A stretch of DNA of 64,000 nucleotides from an uncultured Sphingomonadaceae bacterium. GTDB taxonomy: Bacteria; Pseudomonadota; Alphaproteobacteria; Sphingomonadales; Sphingomonadaceae. The position numbers and the translations under genes are program-made. Positions 19,039 to 27,455 of the stretch are shown one piece after another (the stretch's first letter is position 1; every line of letters starts with the position of its first letter). The notes under the pieces were generated by a model. It did no database searches and had not been told where the DNA came from. It was given only the letters and a program-made list of their open reading frames with translations. The stretch lies in the NCBI GenBank assembly GCA_937996655.1, contig CALKUK010000014.1, positions 248,001 to 312,000 of the forward strand, written 5' to 3'.

Positions 19039-19500
19039 TTGCGCTGCCCCTTTTGCGGACATGATGACAGCCAGGTGAAGGACTCGCGTCCCACCGAGGA
19101 CAATTCGGCCATCCGCAGGCGGCGGCAGTGCGAAGCCTGTGGCGCCCGTTTCACGACGTTTGAGCGCATTCAGCTGCGGGAACTGACGGTCGTCAAATCC
19201 GAAGGGCGCCGCCAGTCGTTTGAGCGCGAAAAGCTGGAACGGTCGGTCACCATCGCCTGCCGGAAGCGCCCGATTGACGCGGCCAAGATTGAACGGCTTG
19301 TCTCGGGCATTCAACGCCAGCTTGAAACGTCAGGTGAAAGCGAAGTCAGCGCCTCGACCATCGGGGAGCTGGTGATGGAAGGCCTGAAGAAGCTGGATGG
19401 CGTCGCTTATATCCGCTTCGCCTCGGTGTACCGTGACTTCACCGAGCCGCGCGATTTTGAAGACTTTGCGGGCAGCATCGCGGAAGCCGCGCGGAAATAA
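19039..19500 (+). CDS. nrdR: Transcriptional repressor NrdR
   Basis: Nucleotide-sensing repressor of ribonucleotide reductase genes. It has a zinc ribbon with C3, C6, C31 and C34 (MRCPFCG and CEACGARF) followed by an ATP-cone domain with VVKSEGRRQSFEREKL. The start is TTG, placed so the protein begins MRCPFCG like its homologues; no ATG is available. It lies three bases after glyA. At 153 residues it has normal length. Confidence 0.96.
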   Translation: MRCPFCGHDDSQVKDSRPTEDNSAIRRRRQCEACGARFTTFERIQLRELTVVKSEGRRQSFEREKLERSVTIACRKRPIDAAKIERLVSGIQRQLETSGESEVSASTIGELVMEGLKKLDGVAYIRFASVYRDFTEPRDFEDFAGSIAEAARK

Positions 19501-19502
19501 CG

Positions 19503-20216
19503 GTGCCACCGGTCATTGTTCTGGTTCGTCCGCAGCTTGGCGAAAATATCGGCAAGGCAGCGCGCGCGATGCTCAATTTCGGGCTAACGGACCTGCGCCT
19601 TGTCGCGCCGCGTGATGGTTGGCCCAATCCGTCGGCAGGGCCTGCCGCGTCCGGCGCGGACATTGTGCTCGAAAAGGCGCAGGTGTTTGATAGCGTGGCC
19701 GATGCGGTTGCCGATTGTGCCCATGTCTATGCTACCACCGTGCGTAAACGCGGGCTGGTGAAGCCGGTTGTCACCCCCGAAGTCGCCGCGCGGGACATTC
19801 ATGCAGCCCCCGGGCGGACAGCCATTTTGTTCGGGCCAGAACGCTCCGGCCTTGAAACCGATGATGTCGCCATTGCCCGCACGATCGTGACGGTGCCGAT
19901 CAATCCGGAATTTGGCTCGCTCAATCTGGCGCAGGCCGTCATCCTTGTTGCCTATGAATGGTCCAAGCATGAGGCGCTACAAAGCCCGCCCAAGACAGAC
20001 CTTGATCCACCCGCCCCACAGGCCGAGCTGGATGGTCTGATTGCGCATCTGGAAGGTATGCTCGACGGTGCGGGCTATTTCTTTCCGCCAGATCGCGCCC
20101 ATATCACACGGCGCACGTTGCGGTCGATCCTCACCAAGCCGGCTTGGAACGCGAATGAGGTCCGCACCTTGCGGGGTGTTTTGACGATGATTGAGCGGCC
20201 GCAAAAGCGGGATTGA
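19503..20216 (+). CDS. SPOUT-class RNA methyltransferase, TrmJ-like
   Basis: S-adenosylmethionine-dependent RNA 2'-O-methyltransferase of the SpoU/TrmH family. Motif 1 PQLGENIGKAARAMLNFGL, motif 2 ILFGPERSGLE and motif 3 INPEFGSLNLAQAV form the trefoil-knot cofactor site. The C-terminal extension and overall similarity favour TrmJ (tRNA position 32) over TrmH. The start is GTG, two bases after nrdR. A 237-residue length agrees with TrmJ. Target nucleotide is inferred, not shown. Confidence 0.88.
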   Translation: MPPVIVLVRPQLGENIGKAARAMLNFGLTDLRLVAPRDGWPNPSAGPAASGADIVLEKAQVFDSVADAVADCAHVYATTVRKRGLVKPVVTPEVAARDIHAAPGRTAILFGPERSGLETDDVAIARTIVTVPINPEFGSLNLAQAVILVAYEWSKHEALQSPPKTDLDPPAPQAELDGLIAHLEGMLDGAGYFFPPDRAHITRRTLRSILTKPAWNANEVRTLRGVLTMIERPQKRD

Positions 20217-20268
20217 GCCCTTTTGATGGGGTTGCGTTTTTGCTAAACTTTAACCTTGGAGGCTTCAT

Positions 20269-20502
20269 ATGAGAACAATTCTGCTGATTTCCCTCGCCCT
20301 TGTCGCTTCGTCTGCGATCGCTCAAGGGGCACCAAAGCCTGATCCCGACAAGCTGATATGCAAGCGCTTTCAAAAGACCGGTTCGCTTGTCGGAACGAAT
20401 CGAGTGTGTCGGACGAAGGCCGATTGGGAACGCGCGCGCACCGATGCCCAGAATGAAGGCGAGCGCTTGATGACACGAACGGTTTCAGTCCCGAGCGGTT
20501 GA
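20269..20502 (+). CDS. Small secreted protein of unknown function
   Basis: A 77-residue product with a clear signal peptide (MRTILLISLALVASSAIAQG; cleavage near residue 19). The mature part has two cysteines in LICKRF and NRVCRTK, which could form one disulfide, and a basic helix ADWERARTDAQNEGERL. An AGGAGG-like tract (TTGGAGGC) precedes the ATG. I recognise the shape as a small sphingomonad periplasmic protein but cannot name a function. It is isolated between the methyltransferase gene and rpsD. Confidence 0.7.
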   Translation: MRTILLISLALVASSAIAQGAPKPDPDKLICKRFQKTGSLVGTNRVCRTKADWERARTDAQNEGERLMTRTVSVPSG

Positions 20503-20507
20503 GAAAA

Positions 20508-20534
20508 CTTGACTCTTTGGGGCGCTGCTATAAG
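20508..20534 (+). promoter_or_regulatory. Candidate rpsD promoter
   Basis: CTTGACT followed 14 bases later by TATAAG, about 112 bases before the rpsD ATG. The boxes are good but the spacing is shorter than the usual 16-18, so one of the boxes may be shifted. The leader between it and rpsD could carry autoregulatory S4 binding structure, which I cannot fold reliably. Confidence 0.45.
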
Positions 20535-20645
20535 AGCGCTGCCTTCCGCAATTGACCCTGCACTCCGGTGAAGCAGGTGTCCGGCCGGGTGTTCCTCGGT
20601 TGCGCGGTTCCGGAAATTGATACGAAACGCAATTGGAGTAAGAAT

Positions 20646-21260
20646 ATGTCGAAGCGCCATAGCGCCAAGCACAAGCTTGACCGTCGCCTGGGTGAAAACA
20701 TCTGGGGTCGCCCGAAATCCCCCGTCAACAAGCGTGAATATGGCCCCGGCCAGCACGGTCAGCGCCGCAAGGGCAAGACGTCGGACTTCGGTCTGCAGCT
20801 CCGCGCGAAGCAGAAGCTGAAGGGCTATTATGGCGACGTGACGGAAAAGCAGTTCAAGAGCTGCTATCAGGAAGCCGACCGGATGAAGGGCGATACCTCG
20901 CAGAACCTCATCGGCCTGCTCGAGCGTCGTCTCGACGCCATCGTCTACCGTGCCAAGTTTGCCCCCACCGTGTTCGCCGCGCGCCAGCTCGTGTCGCACG
21001 GCCACATCCGCGTGAACGGTGTGAAGTGCAACATTGCCTCGCGTCGCGTGGACGTCGGTTCGGAAATCTCGCTGAGCAACAAGGCGCAGGAAATGGCCCT
21101 CGTCATCGAAGCGCAGAGCCTCGCTGAGCGCGACATTCCGGACTACATCGCAACCGATGGCGCCGCCAAGGTCACCTTCACGCGCGTCCCGACGCTCGAC
21201 GAAGTGCCGTACCCGGTGAAGATGGAACCGAACTTGGTCGTCGAATTCTATTCGCGCTAA
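20646..21260 (+). CDS. rpsD: 30S ribosomal protein S4
   Basis: Primary 16S rRNA-binding protein of the small subunit; it nucleates 30S assembly. The 204-residue reading begins MSKRHSAKHKLDRRLG, preceded by GGAGTAAGAAT. The S4 RNA-binding domain is LERRLDAIVYRAKFAPTVFA then RQLVSHGHIRVNG. It is monocistronic, as often found outside the alpha operon in Alphaproteobacteria. A longer open frame upstream (from 20568) is not used. Intrinsic terminator follows. Confidence 0.98.
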   Translation: MSKRHSAKHKLDRRLGENIWGRPKSPVNKREYGPGQHGQRRKGKTSDFGLQLRAKQKLKGYYGDVTEKQFKSCYQEADRMKGDTSQNLIGLLERRLDAIVYRAKFAPTVFAARQLVSHGHIRVNGVKCNIASRRVDVGSEISLSNKAQEMALVIEAQSLAERDIPDYIATDGAAKVTFTRVPTLDEVPYPVKMEPNLVVEFYSR

Positions 21261-21284
21261 TTTCGGCTTCACGAACGAATTTCA

Positions 21285-21314
21285 AAGGGCGGTCCTTCGG
21301 GGCCGCCCTTTTTC
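21285..21314 (+). terminator. Rho-independent terminator of rpsD
   Basis: Eleven-pair stem (one G-T pair) starting AAGGGCGG and closing CCGCCCTT around a short TTCG-containing loop, followed by a run of Ts, 24 bases after the rpsD stop. Confidence 0.88.
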
Positions 21315-21374
21315 GTTGTGACGGCGCTTGGCCGGTGCCATTGCACGGTCAGATTAAAAACTCGGAGTATCGCC

Positions 21375-23003
21375 ATGAAGCGCGCCATTTCTCTCCTCGT
21401 CACCTGCCTCCTCACGGGCACGGCCTTTGCCGCAGACCCAGCCATCTCGGTCGGCACGTTAAAGGAAGTCACCAAGACGTTGTCGTCCGATGTCTTTGAA
21501 GGCCGCGCGCCGACGACGCCGGGTGAAGACAAGACGATCGGCTATGTCGCCGGGCGCTTTGCGGCAGCCGGGCTCCAGCCCGCGAATAAGGGCAGCTGGT
21601 TTCAGGACGTGCCAATGGTCCGGATGACGGTCAATCCGGCCACCAGCCTGAAGATTTCCGGCGGGAAGACCCCGCTCGACTTCGCGTATAAGACGGACCT
21701 TGTCATCTCCAGCTATCGCATCGTGCCGAAGACGGAGATCAAGGATAGCGACATTGTGTTCGTCGGTTATGGCATCAATGCGCCGGAAAAGGGCTGGAAC
21801 GATTACAAGGGCGTGGACGTAAAGGGGAAGACGGTCGTCATCCTCGTCAATGATCCCGATTATGAGGCGAAGGACCTGAAAGGTCCGTTCGGCGGCCGCG
21901 CCATGACCTATTATGGCCGCTGGACCTATAAATATGAGGAAGCAGCCCGTCAGGGTGCGGCGGCCGCGATCATCGTGCATGATACCTATCCCGCCGCTTA
22001 TCCTTGGGGTGTGGTCGTTTCCAGCTGGACCGGCCCGCAAATCCATATGGATGCCGCCGATGGACATGCGGGTGATACACAGGCCAATGGCTGGATATCG
22101 AACGACGCCGCGAAACGGCTAATGGCCTCGGCGGGCAAGGATCTCGCCCAACTTTCGGCTGCGGCCAAGAAGAAGGGCTTTAAGGCCGTTCCGCTTGGCG
22201 TGAAGGCGTCGCTCAGCTTTGAAACGGATGTGAAGCATCTGGTGTCGAAGAATGTCGTCGGTATCCTGCCCGGCAAGACGCACCCGGATGAATATGTGCT
22301 CTATTCGGCGCACTGGGATCATCTCGGTATTTGTGAGCCGGTGAAGGGCGACAACATCTGCAACGGCGCGCTCGACAATGCGACAGGCTCGGCAGGGCTC
22401 ATCGCTCTGGCCGAAGCGCATGCCAAGGCGGGGCCTGCGGACCGTTCCATTCTGTTTCTTGCGGTGACGGCAGAAGAATCGGGCCTGCTCGGGTCTGAAT
22501 ATTATGCTGCCAACCCGATCTACCCGCTCGCCAAGACAGTGGGCGGCATCAACATGGACGGCCTGAATGTTGCGGGCCGCACCAAGGACGTGACTGTCAT
22601 CGGCGGCGGCAAGTCTGAGCTGGAACCGATGCTGGATCAGTTCGCCAAGGCGCAGGGTCGCCGCGTCGAGCCGGAGCCTTCGCCGGAAAAGGGCAGCTTC
22701 TACCGGTCAGACCATTTCAGCTTTGCCAAGCTTGGCGTGCCGATGATCTATTTCGATTCCGGCGAAGACTTTGTGAATGGCGGCAAAGCCGCAGGGGCGG
22801 CGGCATCGGAAGATTACACCACCAACCGCTATCACAAGCCGCAGGATGAATATCGCGACGACTGGGTTTGGGATGGCGCTGTGGAAGATCTGACGCTCAA
22901 CTATCAGATCGGCCGCGCTTTGGCCGAAGGGACGGTCTGGCCCAACTGGTACCCGACCGCCGAATTCCGCGCTGCCCGCGACAAGAGCCGGGGGACGAAG
23001 TGA
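21375..23003 (+). CDS. M28-family zinc aminopeptidase (secreted)
   Basis: Secreted di-zinc exopeptidase. The signal peptide is residues 1-20 (TGTAFAADP); a PA-like insert occupies the middle (EEAARQGAAAAIIVHD). The five metal or catalytic positions are visible: H313 with D315 (SAHWDHLG), D334 (GALDNATG), E367-E368 (TAEESG), D395 (NMDG) and H447 (YRSDHFSF). Length of 542 residues is normal for this subclass. The stop overlaps the agmatine deiminase GTG by four bases, so the two are probably cotranscribed. Peptide preference is unknown. Confidence 0.93.
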   Translation: MKRAISLLVTCLLTGTAFAADPAISVGTLKEVTKTLSSDVFEGRAPTTPGEDKTIGYVAGRFAAAGLQPANKGSWFQDVPMVRMTVNPATSLKISGGKTPLDFAYKTDLVISSYRIVPKTEIKDSDIVFVGYGINAPEKGWNDYKGVDVKGKTVVILVNDPDYEAKDLKGPFGGRAMTYYGRWTYKYEEAARQGAAAAIIVHDTYPAAYPWGVVVSSWTGPQIHMDAADGHAGDTQANGWISNDAAKRLMASAGKDLAQLSAAAKKKGFKAVPLGVKASLSFETDVKHLVSKNVVGILPGKTHPDEYVLYSAHWDHLGICEPVKGDNICNGALDNATGSAGLIALAEAHAKAGPADRSILFLAVTAEESGLLGSEYYAANPIYPLAKTVGGINMDGLNVAGRTKDVTVIGGGKSELEPMLDQFAKAQGRRVEPEPSPEKGSFYRSDHFSFAKLGVPMIYFDSGEDFVNGGKAAGAAASEDYTTNRYHKPQDEYRDDWVWDGAVEDLTLNYQIGRALAEGTVWPNWYPTAEFRAARDKSRGTK

Positions 23004-23986
23004 CGCTCTATCAGCCACCGGAATGGGCGCCGCATGAGAGTGTCTGGATCGGCTTTCCCTCGGCAGCCGATCTCTGGCTCGTTGATTTGGAGGGCGCGCA
23101 GGCCGAGGTCGCGGCTTTCGCCAATGCAGTCCACGCCGATGGCGCGGGGGAGACGGTGCGCCTCGTCTGCGCCAATGGCTTGGCCGAAGAGGCCGCACGC
23201 GCTTTGGCCGCACCCGGCGTGGAGATTGTCTCGGCACCCTTTTTCGATATCTGGCTGCGCGATACCGGGCCGATCCTTGTTGCCGAAGATGGCGGGCCGT
23301 TGGCGCTCGATTATAAGGGCAATGGCTGGGGCGGAAAATACCCGTCGCCGCTCGATGATGATCTCGCCCGTGTGCTGTGCGCTCAGGCCGGGCTGGATCG
23401 GTCGGCGCGGGATTGGGTGCTGGAAGGTGGGGCGATTGATGTTGATGGCGCCGGGCTGTGCGTCACGACCGGTCAGTGCCTCCTGAACCCCAACCGCAAT
23501 CCGCATCTGTCAAGGCGCGATATTGAAGAGCGGCTGGCCGTTGATCTCGGCCTCAAAGAGGTGCTCTGGCTCGGCGTTGGGCTGCTGAACGACCATACGG
23601 ACGGCCATGTCGATAACCTTGCGCGCTTCGTGGCGCCGGGCGTTCTGGCGCTGCCGGAACCCTTTGGCGCGGATGACCCCAATGTCGCCGTCTTCGCCGA
23701 TGCGCTGGCCCGGGCGAAGGATTGGCCGGTCGGCGTGGTGACGATCCCGTCAGCAGGCCTGCATTTGGATGAGGATGGCGAGCCCATCCCCGCGAGCCAT
23801 ATGAACTTCTACATCGGCAATGCCGTCGTTGTCGTGCCGACCTATGGCGGGCCGAGCGATGCGAAGGCTGTGGAGGCGATTGCTCATCTCTTCCCCGGGC
23901 GGCGGACGGTGGGCCTGCCCGCCACGCACATCCTGACGGGCGGCGGTAGCTTCCACTGCATCAGCCAGCAGGTGCCGACGCTTTGA
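23000..23986 (+). CDS. aguA: Agmatine deiminase
   Basis: Peptidyl-arginine-deiminase-fold enzyme converting agmatine to N-carbamoylputrescine plus ammonia. The start is GTG within the GTGA overlap with the M28 gene, giving MTLYQPPEWAPHESVW. Family marks are DIWLRDTGPI, the LNDHTDGHVDN histidine motif and GGGSFHCISQQ with catalytic C320. At 328 residues it is standard. Its pathway partner, N-carbamoylputrescine amidase, lies 3.5 kb away on the same strand. No arginine decarboxylase that would supply agmatine is certain in the window. Confidence 0.93.
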   Translation: MTLYQPPEWAPHESVWIGFPSAADLWLVDLEGAQAEVAAFANAVHADGAGETVRLVCANGLAEEAARALAAPGVEIVSAPFFDIWLRDTGPILVAEDGGPLALDYKGNGWGGKYPSPLDDDLARVLCAQAGLDRSARDWVLEGGAIDVDGAGLCVTTGQCLLNPNRNPHLSRRDIEERLAVDLGLKEVLWLGVGLLNDHTDGHVDNLARFVAPGVLALPEPFGADDPNVAVFADALARAKDWPVGVVTIPSAGLHLDEDGEPIPASHMNFYIGNAVVVVPTYGGPSDAKAVEAIAHLFPGRRTVGLPATHILTGGGSFHCISQQVPTL

Positions 23987-24336
23987 GCCTTGCCTTCATC
24001 ACCCGTGCGCTGTTGTCGGGTATCATCGTGGCGGCCATTGCGCTCATCGCGAAGAAGAGCCCTGCGGCAGGCGCACTTGTGGCCTCTTTGCCTTTGGTGT
24101 CCATCCTCGGGATGCTTTGGCTGTGGCGCGACACGCAGGACGCGACGCTGATGGCGAACCATGTGGAGGCAACCTTCTGGTATGTTCTCCCCTCGCTGCC
24201 CATGTTTCTCGTCATCCCGATGTTGCTGCGCAACGGCGTTGGGTTCGCGGTCTCGCTGATTCTCGGATGCGCGCTGACCGTGGTGCTTTATATGGCTATG
24301 ATCGCCGCCGCCGCCCGTTTTGGGGTGCGCCTCTAA
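23983..24336 (+). CDS. Small membrane protein, DUF3147-like
   Basis: A 117-residue membrane protein with four predicted hydrophobic segments (residues about 5-22, 27-45, 62-80, 86-108). It has few charges and the KKSPAAGALVASLPLVS segment typical of the DUF3147-like group. The start is TTG, whose TTGA overlaps the aguA stop by four bases. Function unknown; the coupling suggests cotranslation with agmatine deiminase. It ends convergently into the acetyltransferase gene with a three-base overlap. Confidence 0.7.
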   Translation: MSLAFITRALLSGIIVAAIALIAKKSPAAGALVASLPLVSILGMLWLWRDTQDATLMANHVEATFWYVLPSLPMFLVIPMLLRNGVGFAVSLILGCALTVVLYMAMIAAAARFGVRL

Positions 24337-24941
24337 CCCTTCGGTACCCGCCGCAGCATCGTCCAGAAGTGCGGCCCGCGGGGCACGTTCCATTCGGACA
24401 GGATTTCAAAGCCGAGGCTGGTGTAGAGGCCAACATTCCGTTCGGTCGCCGTTTCCAAAAGGGCGGGGATGCCGGCGGCGTCCGCTTTCTCCAGCCCCGC
24501 GCGGATCGCCGCACCGCCCCAGCCTTTGCCCTGATGTTCCGGCAGGACGCCCGCATAATGCAGGTAGAAATAGGAAATGCCCTTGGGGTGATGCGCATCG
24601 ATGGCTTCGGAAACCGCCAAGGCCCGGAGCGCCGCTGTGCCGAAGGTATTGAACACAGCAGGCAGCATTATAACCATGTCGAGCAGGCCCGTATGCGGCT
24701 TGCCGGGGGAGCGCCACAGCGTTGCCGCCTCACCCTCTGCGGACCCGAGGGCAAAGCCGTCGCGCAGATCGAGCGGCGTGATGAAATCAAACATTCGGGG
24801 CAGGCGGATTTTGCGCTGCGCGGCATCTGGCAAGATCCAGCTCAACGCGGGATCGTCCTGAAAGGCGCGGGCGAGTGTGTGGTTGATTTGGGCCCGGTCA
24901 TGTACCAGCACGATGTTGCGGTTCGTCGTCAACAGCGCCAT
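24333..24941 (-). CDS. GNAT-family N-acetyltransferase
   Basis: Acetyl-CoA-dependent acyltransferase of 202 residues from MALLTTNRN. The GNAT motif A with the pyrophosphate loop is LHYAGVLPEHQGKGWGGAAI, and motif B is LETATERNVGLYTSLGFEIL. The start lies inside the last codons of the upstream carboxyltransferase gene (13-base overlap), so it is likely coupled. The substrate is unknown, and the longer open frame upstream is probably not translated. Confidence 0.85.
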   Translation of the reverse strand: MALLTTNRNIVLVHDRAQINHTLARAFQDDPALSWILPDAAQRKIRLPRMFDFITPLDLRDGFALGSAEGEAATLWRSPGKPHTGLLDMVIMLPAVFNTFGTAALRALAVSEAIDAHHPKGISYFYLHYAGVLPEHQGKGWGGAAIRAGLEKADAAGIPALLETATERNVGLYTSLGFEILSEWNVPRGPHFWTMLRRVPKG

Positions 24942-26476
24942 CCTTTCGAAACAGGCCCCGGTTCCAGCACACGATAAGCGTGTTCCACAAATTCGCACAA
25001 TAAGGGGCGGGTGTCGCGCGGGTCGATAATGTCCTCAATGCCGAATTTCTCAGCGGTGCGGAATGGACTGCGCACGTCATTCAAGCGCTTCTGAATGTCC
25101 TTCAGCAGCGCCTTGGGGTTCGCGCTGGCCTCCAGATCAGATTTGTAGGCGGCCTCTAATCCGCCGGAGATGGGCAGGCTCCCCCAATCACCCGACGGCC
25201 AGGCATAGCGCCATTTGTGGCGGGAAAGGTTGGCATGCGCGCTGCCCGCCATGCCGTAAGCCTTCCGTAGGATGACCGCGCAAATCGGCACCTTGGCCTG
25301 ATAGACGGCCATCATCGCGCGGCTGCCAAAGCGGATCGTCGCTTCATCCTCGGCCTTCCGCCCGATCAGGAAGCCCGGCACGTCGGCCAGATGGATGATG
25401 GGCAGATGGAACGTGTCAGCGAGGTCGACAAAACGCTCCAGCTTGCGCGCGCTGGCCGCCGTCCAAAGCCCGCCCAAGACCATCGGGTCAGACGCCATAA
25501 CCGCGACCGGATAGCCATCGAGCCTGGCAAAACCGGTGACGACGCTCGGCCCATGCTGGCGCCCGATTTCAAAGAAGCTCCCTTCATCCATCACCGCCTC
25601 AATGATCGGGCGGATCTTGTAGAGATGGCGTAGATCGCGCGGGACTGCTTCGATCAGGCCGGGGTCGCGTCGGTCCGCCCGGTCGCGCGATGGCGTGCGT
25701 GTTGGCAGATCGTGGACGGAGGATGGCAGGTAGGACAGGAAGCGCCGCGCCTTGGCAAAGGCATCGGCTTCGCTGTCCGCCTCATCATCAATCGCGCCGT
25801 TCTTGGCATGGATGGAAGAGCCGCCCAGCTCTTCCTTGGTGCGGTTTTCACCCACGGCGGCGACCACGGGAGGTCCGGCCACAAACATCTGTGACAGGCC
25901 TTTTACCAGCACCGAATAATGCGCCATGACCTGACGACCAGCGCCCAGCCCCGCCACCGGGCCAAGGCCGAGGGCGACAACAGGCACAGTCGACAGATTA
26001 TCGACCATCAGCTCCCAGCCCGGAACTTCGGGGACATAGGTGTACCCTGTCGTCTCCAGCGTCTTGACCGAGCCGCCGCCGCCCGTGCCCTCGATCAGGC
26101 GGACCAGCGGCATCCGATATTCATTGGCGAGCTTCTCAGACTGGATGAGCTTGCCGTGGAGCGAGGCGTCTGCCGCGCCGCCGCGCACGGTGAAGTCATC
26201 CGCCTGGACGACGACGGGGCGACCATCGATCCGCGCGCGGCCGAAGAGGATGTTGGCGGGCAGGAAGGAGGTGAGGGTGCCCTTGGCATCATATTGGCCG
26301 ACGCCGCCCAACTTGCCGACTTCGCGAAAGGAGCCTTTATCGACCAACCCGGCGATCCGTTCTCGCACATTGAGCTTTCCGCCCTCTTTCTGGCGCTTCA
26401 GCTTTTCGGGGCCGCCCATGCCTTCGGCAAGCTTGTGCCGCCGCTTCAGCTCCTCAACTTCTTTTTCCCAGCTCAT
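24929..26476 (-). CDS. Acyl-CoA carboxylase, carboxyltransferase (beta) subunit
   Basis: Transfers carboxyl from biotin to acetyl-, propionyl- or related CoA. The start giving MSWEKEVEELKRRHK has GAGAGAGGG six bases upstream and yields 515 residues, the normal size. N-terminal crotonase-like half contains VQADDFTVRGGAADASLHGK; the C-terminal half has MASDPMVLGG, DVPGFLIGR and the end AYRVLEPG. No biotin carboxylase or carrier gene lies next to it, so the holoenzyme must be assembled with a partner encoded elsewhere. Similar proteins include PccB-like and geranyl-CoA-type subunits; which acyl-CoA is used is open. Confidence 0.87.
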   Translation of the reverse strand: MSWEKEVEELKRRHKLAEGMGGPEKLKRQKEGGKLNVRERIAGLVDKGSFREVGKLGGVGQYDAKGTLTSFLPANILFGRARIDGRPVVVQADDFTVRGGAADASLHGKLIQSEKLANEYRMPLVRLIEGTGGGGSVKTLETTGYTYVPEVPGWELMVDNLSTVPVVALGLGPVAGLGAGRQVMAHYSVLVKGLSQMFVAGPPVVAAVGENRTKEELGGSSIHAKNGAIDDEADSEADAFAKARRFLSYLPSSVHDLPTRTPSRDRADRRDPGLIEAVPRDLRHLYKIRPIIEAVMDEGSFFEIGRQHGPSVVTGFARLDGYPVAVMASDPMVLGGLWTAASARKLERFVDLADTFHLPIIHLADVPGFLIGRKAEDEATIRFGSRAMMAVYQAKVPICAVILRKAYGMAGSAHANLSRHKWRYAWPSGDWGSLPISGGLEAAYKSDLEASANPKALLKDIQKRLNDVRSPFRTAEKFGIEDIIDPRDTRPLLCEFVEHAYRVLEPGPVSKGWRC

Positions 26477-26546
26477 ACACCCTCTCTCGTTGCCGCCATG
26501 GTCGTCGCACTTGCCGTAAACGTCAAGCTTGTGCGATGGGGGCCTT

Positions 26547-27431
26547 ATGGGGAAACTATTGATCGCGCTTGGCGCACTGGGACTGCTCGTCGGGGGCTTT
26601 GGATATGCCAGCAAATGGAGCCAAGTTGGGCTGCTGAACAGCATTGATGCGCTGCTGTCCTTGGGCGCTCCGGCGCGCAAAGCGGCCAGCGGTGTCTCCT
26701 TTGGGTCGCAAGAACGCCAGAAGCTCGATATCTGGGTGCCTATAGCGCCCTCCAAAAAGCCCCGCGATGTCATCGTCTTTTTCTATGGCGGCAGCTGGAA
26801 CAGTGGCGACCGGGAGCTTTACGGCTTTGTCGGGCGGGCGCTGGCGGCGCGCGGCTATATCGTTGTCCTGCCAGACTATCGGCTCGTGCCGGAAGTCCGC
26901 TTCCCCGGCTTTGTTGAAGACGGGGCGGCGGCTGTGGCCTGGGTGCAGAAAAATATCGCGTCTTACGGCGGCAATCCGGCCCGCATCAATTTGAGCGGAC
27001 ATTCCGCCGGCGCGCACATTGCCGCGCTGCTGACGCTGGACCAGCATTGGTTGAAGGCGGCAGGCGCGGCAGACCATGCGGTGCACAGCTTTGCAGGTCT
27101 TGCCGGCCCCTATGATTTCCTGCCCTTCACCTCTGATGCATCGCGCGCAGCGTTCGGGCAGATGCCAGATCCGACGCCCAGCCAGCCGATCACCTTTGCC
27201 CGCAAGGATGCGCCGCCGATGCTGCTCTTGAGTGGGAGCGTGGATACAACCGTGAAACCGCGCAATGGCACCGCCCTTGCCGCAGCGCAGGCGAAGCTTG
27301 GCGCAAAGGCGCGGACGCTGCTTTATAAAGGCCTTGGCCATAGCGATATCATCATGGCGGTGGCGCAGCCCTTCCGCAGCAAGGCGCCGGTCATTGATGA
27401 TCTTGCCACATTTTTTGATGGGGTTCGCTGA
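26547..27431 (+). CDS. Alpha/beta hydrolase (esterase/lipase, HSL-like)
   Basis: Predicted membrane-anchored or exported esterase of 294 residues from MGKLLIALGALGLLVGGF, where a hydrophobic N-terminus precedes the fold. The oxyanion segment is FFYGGSW, nucleophile elbow GHSAGAH, acid in SGSVDTTVK and histidine in GLGHSD. These resemble carboxylesterases of the BD-FAE/HSL kind. It is divergent from the carboxyltransferase gene and upstream of N-carbamoylputrescine amidase by 24 bases. Confidence 0.85.
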   Translation: MGKLLIALGALGLLVGGFGYASKWSQVGLLNSIDALLSLGAPARKAASGVSFGSQERQKLDIWVPIAPSKKPRDVIVFFYGGSWNSGDRELYGFVGRALAARGYIVVLPDYRLVPEVRFPGFVEDGAAAVAWVQKNIASYGGNPARINLSGHSAGAHIAALLTLDQHWLKAAGAADHAVHSFAGLAGPYDFLPFTSDASRAAFGQMPDPTPSQPITFARKDAPPMLLLSGSVDTTVKPRNGTALAAAQAKLGAKARTLLYKGLGHSDIIMAVAQPFRSKAPVIDDLATFFDGVR

Positions 27432-27455
27432 TCGAGCGATTATAGGGGACGCATC

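Noticed and set aside
17758..19314. 518-residue open frame opposite glyA
   Set aside because: Shadow of SHMT; glyA has all catalytic motifs and the mirror frame has none.
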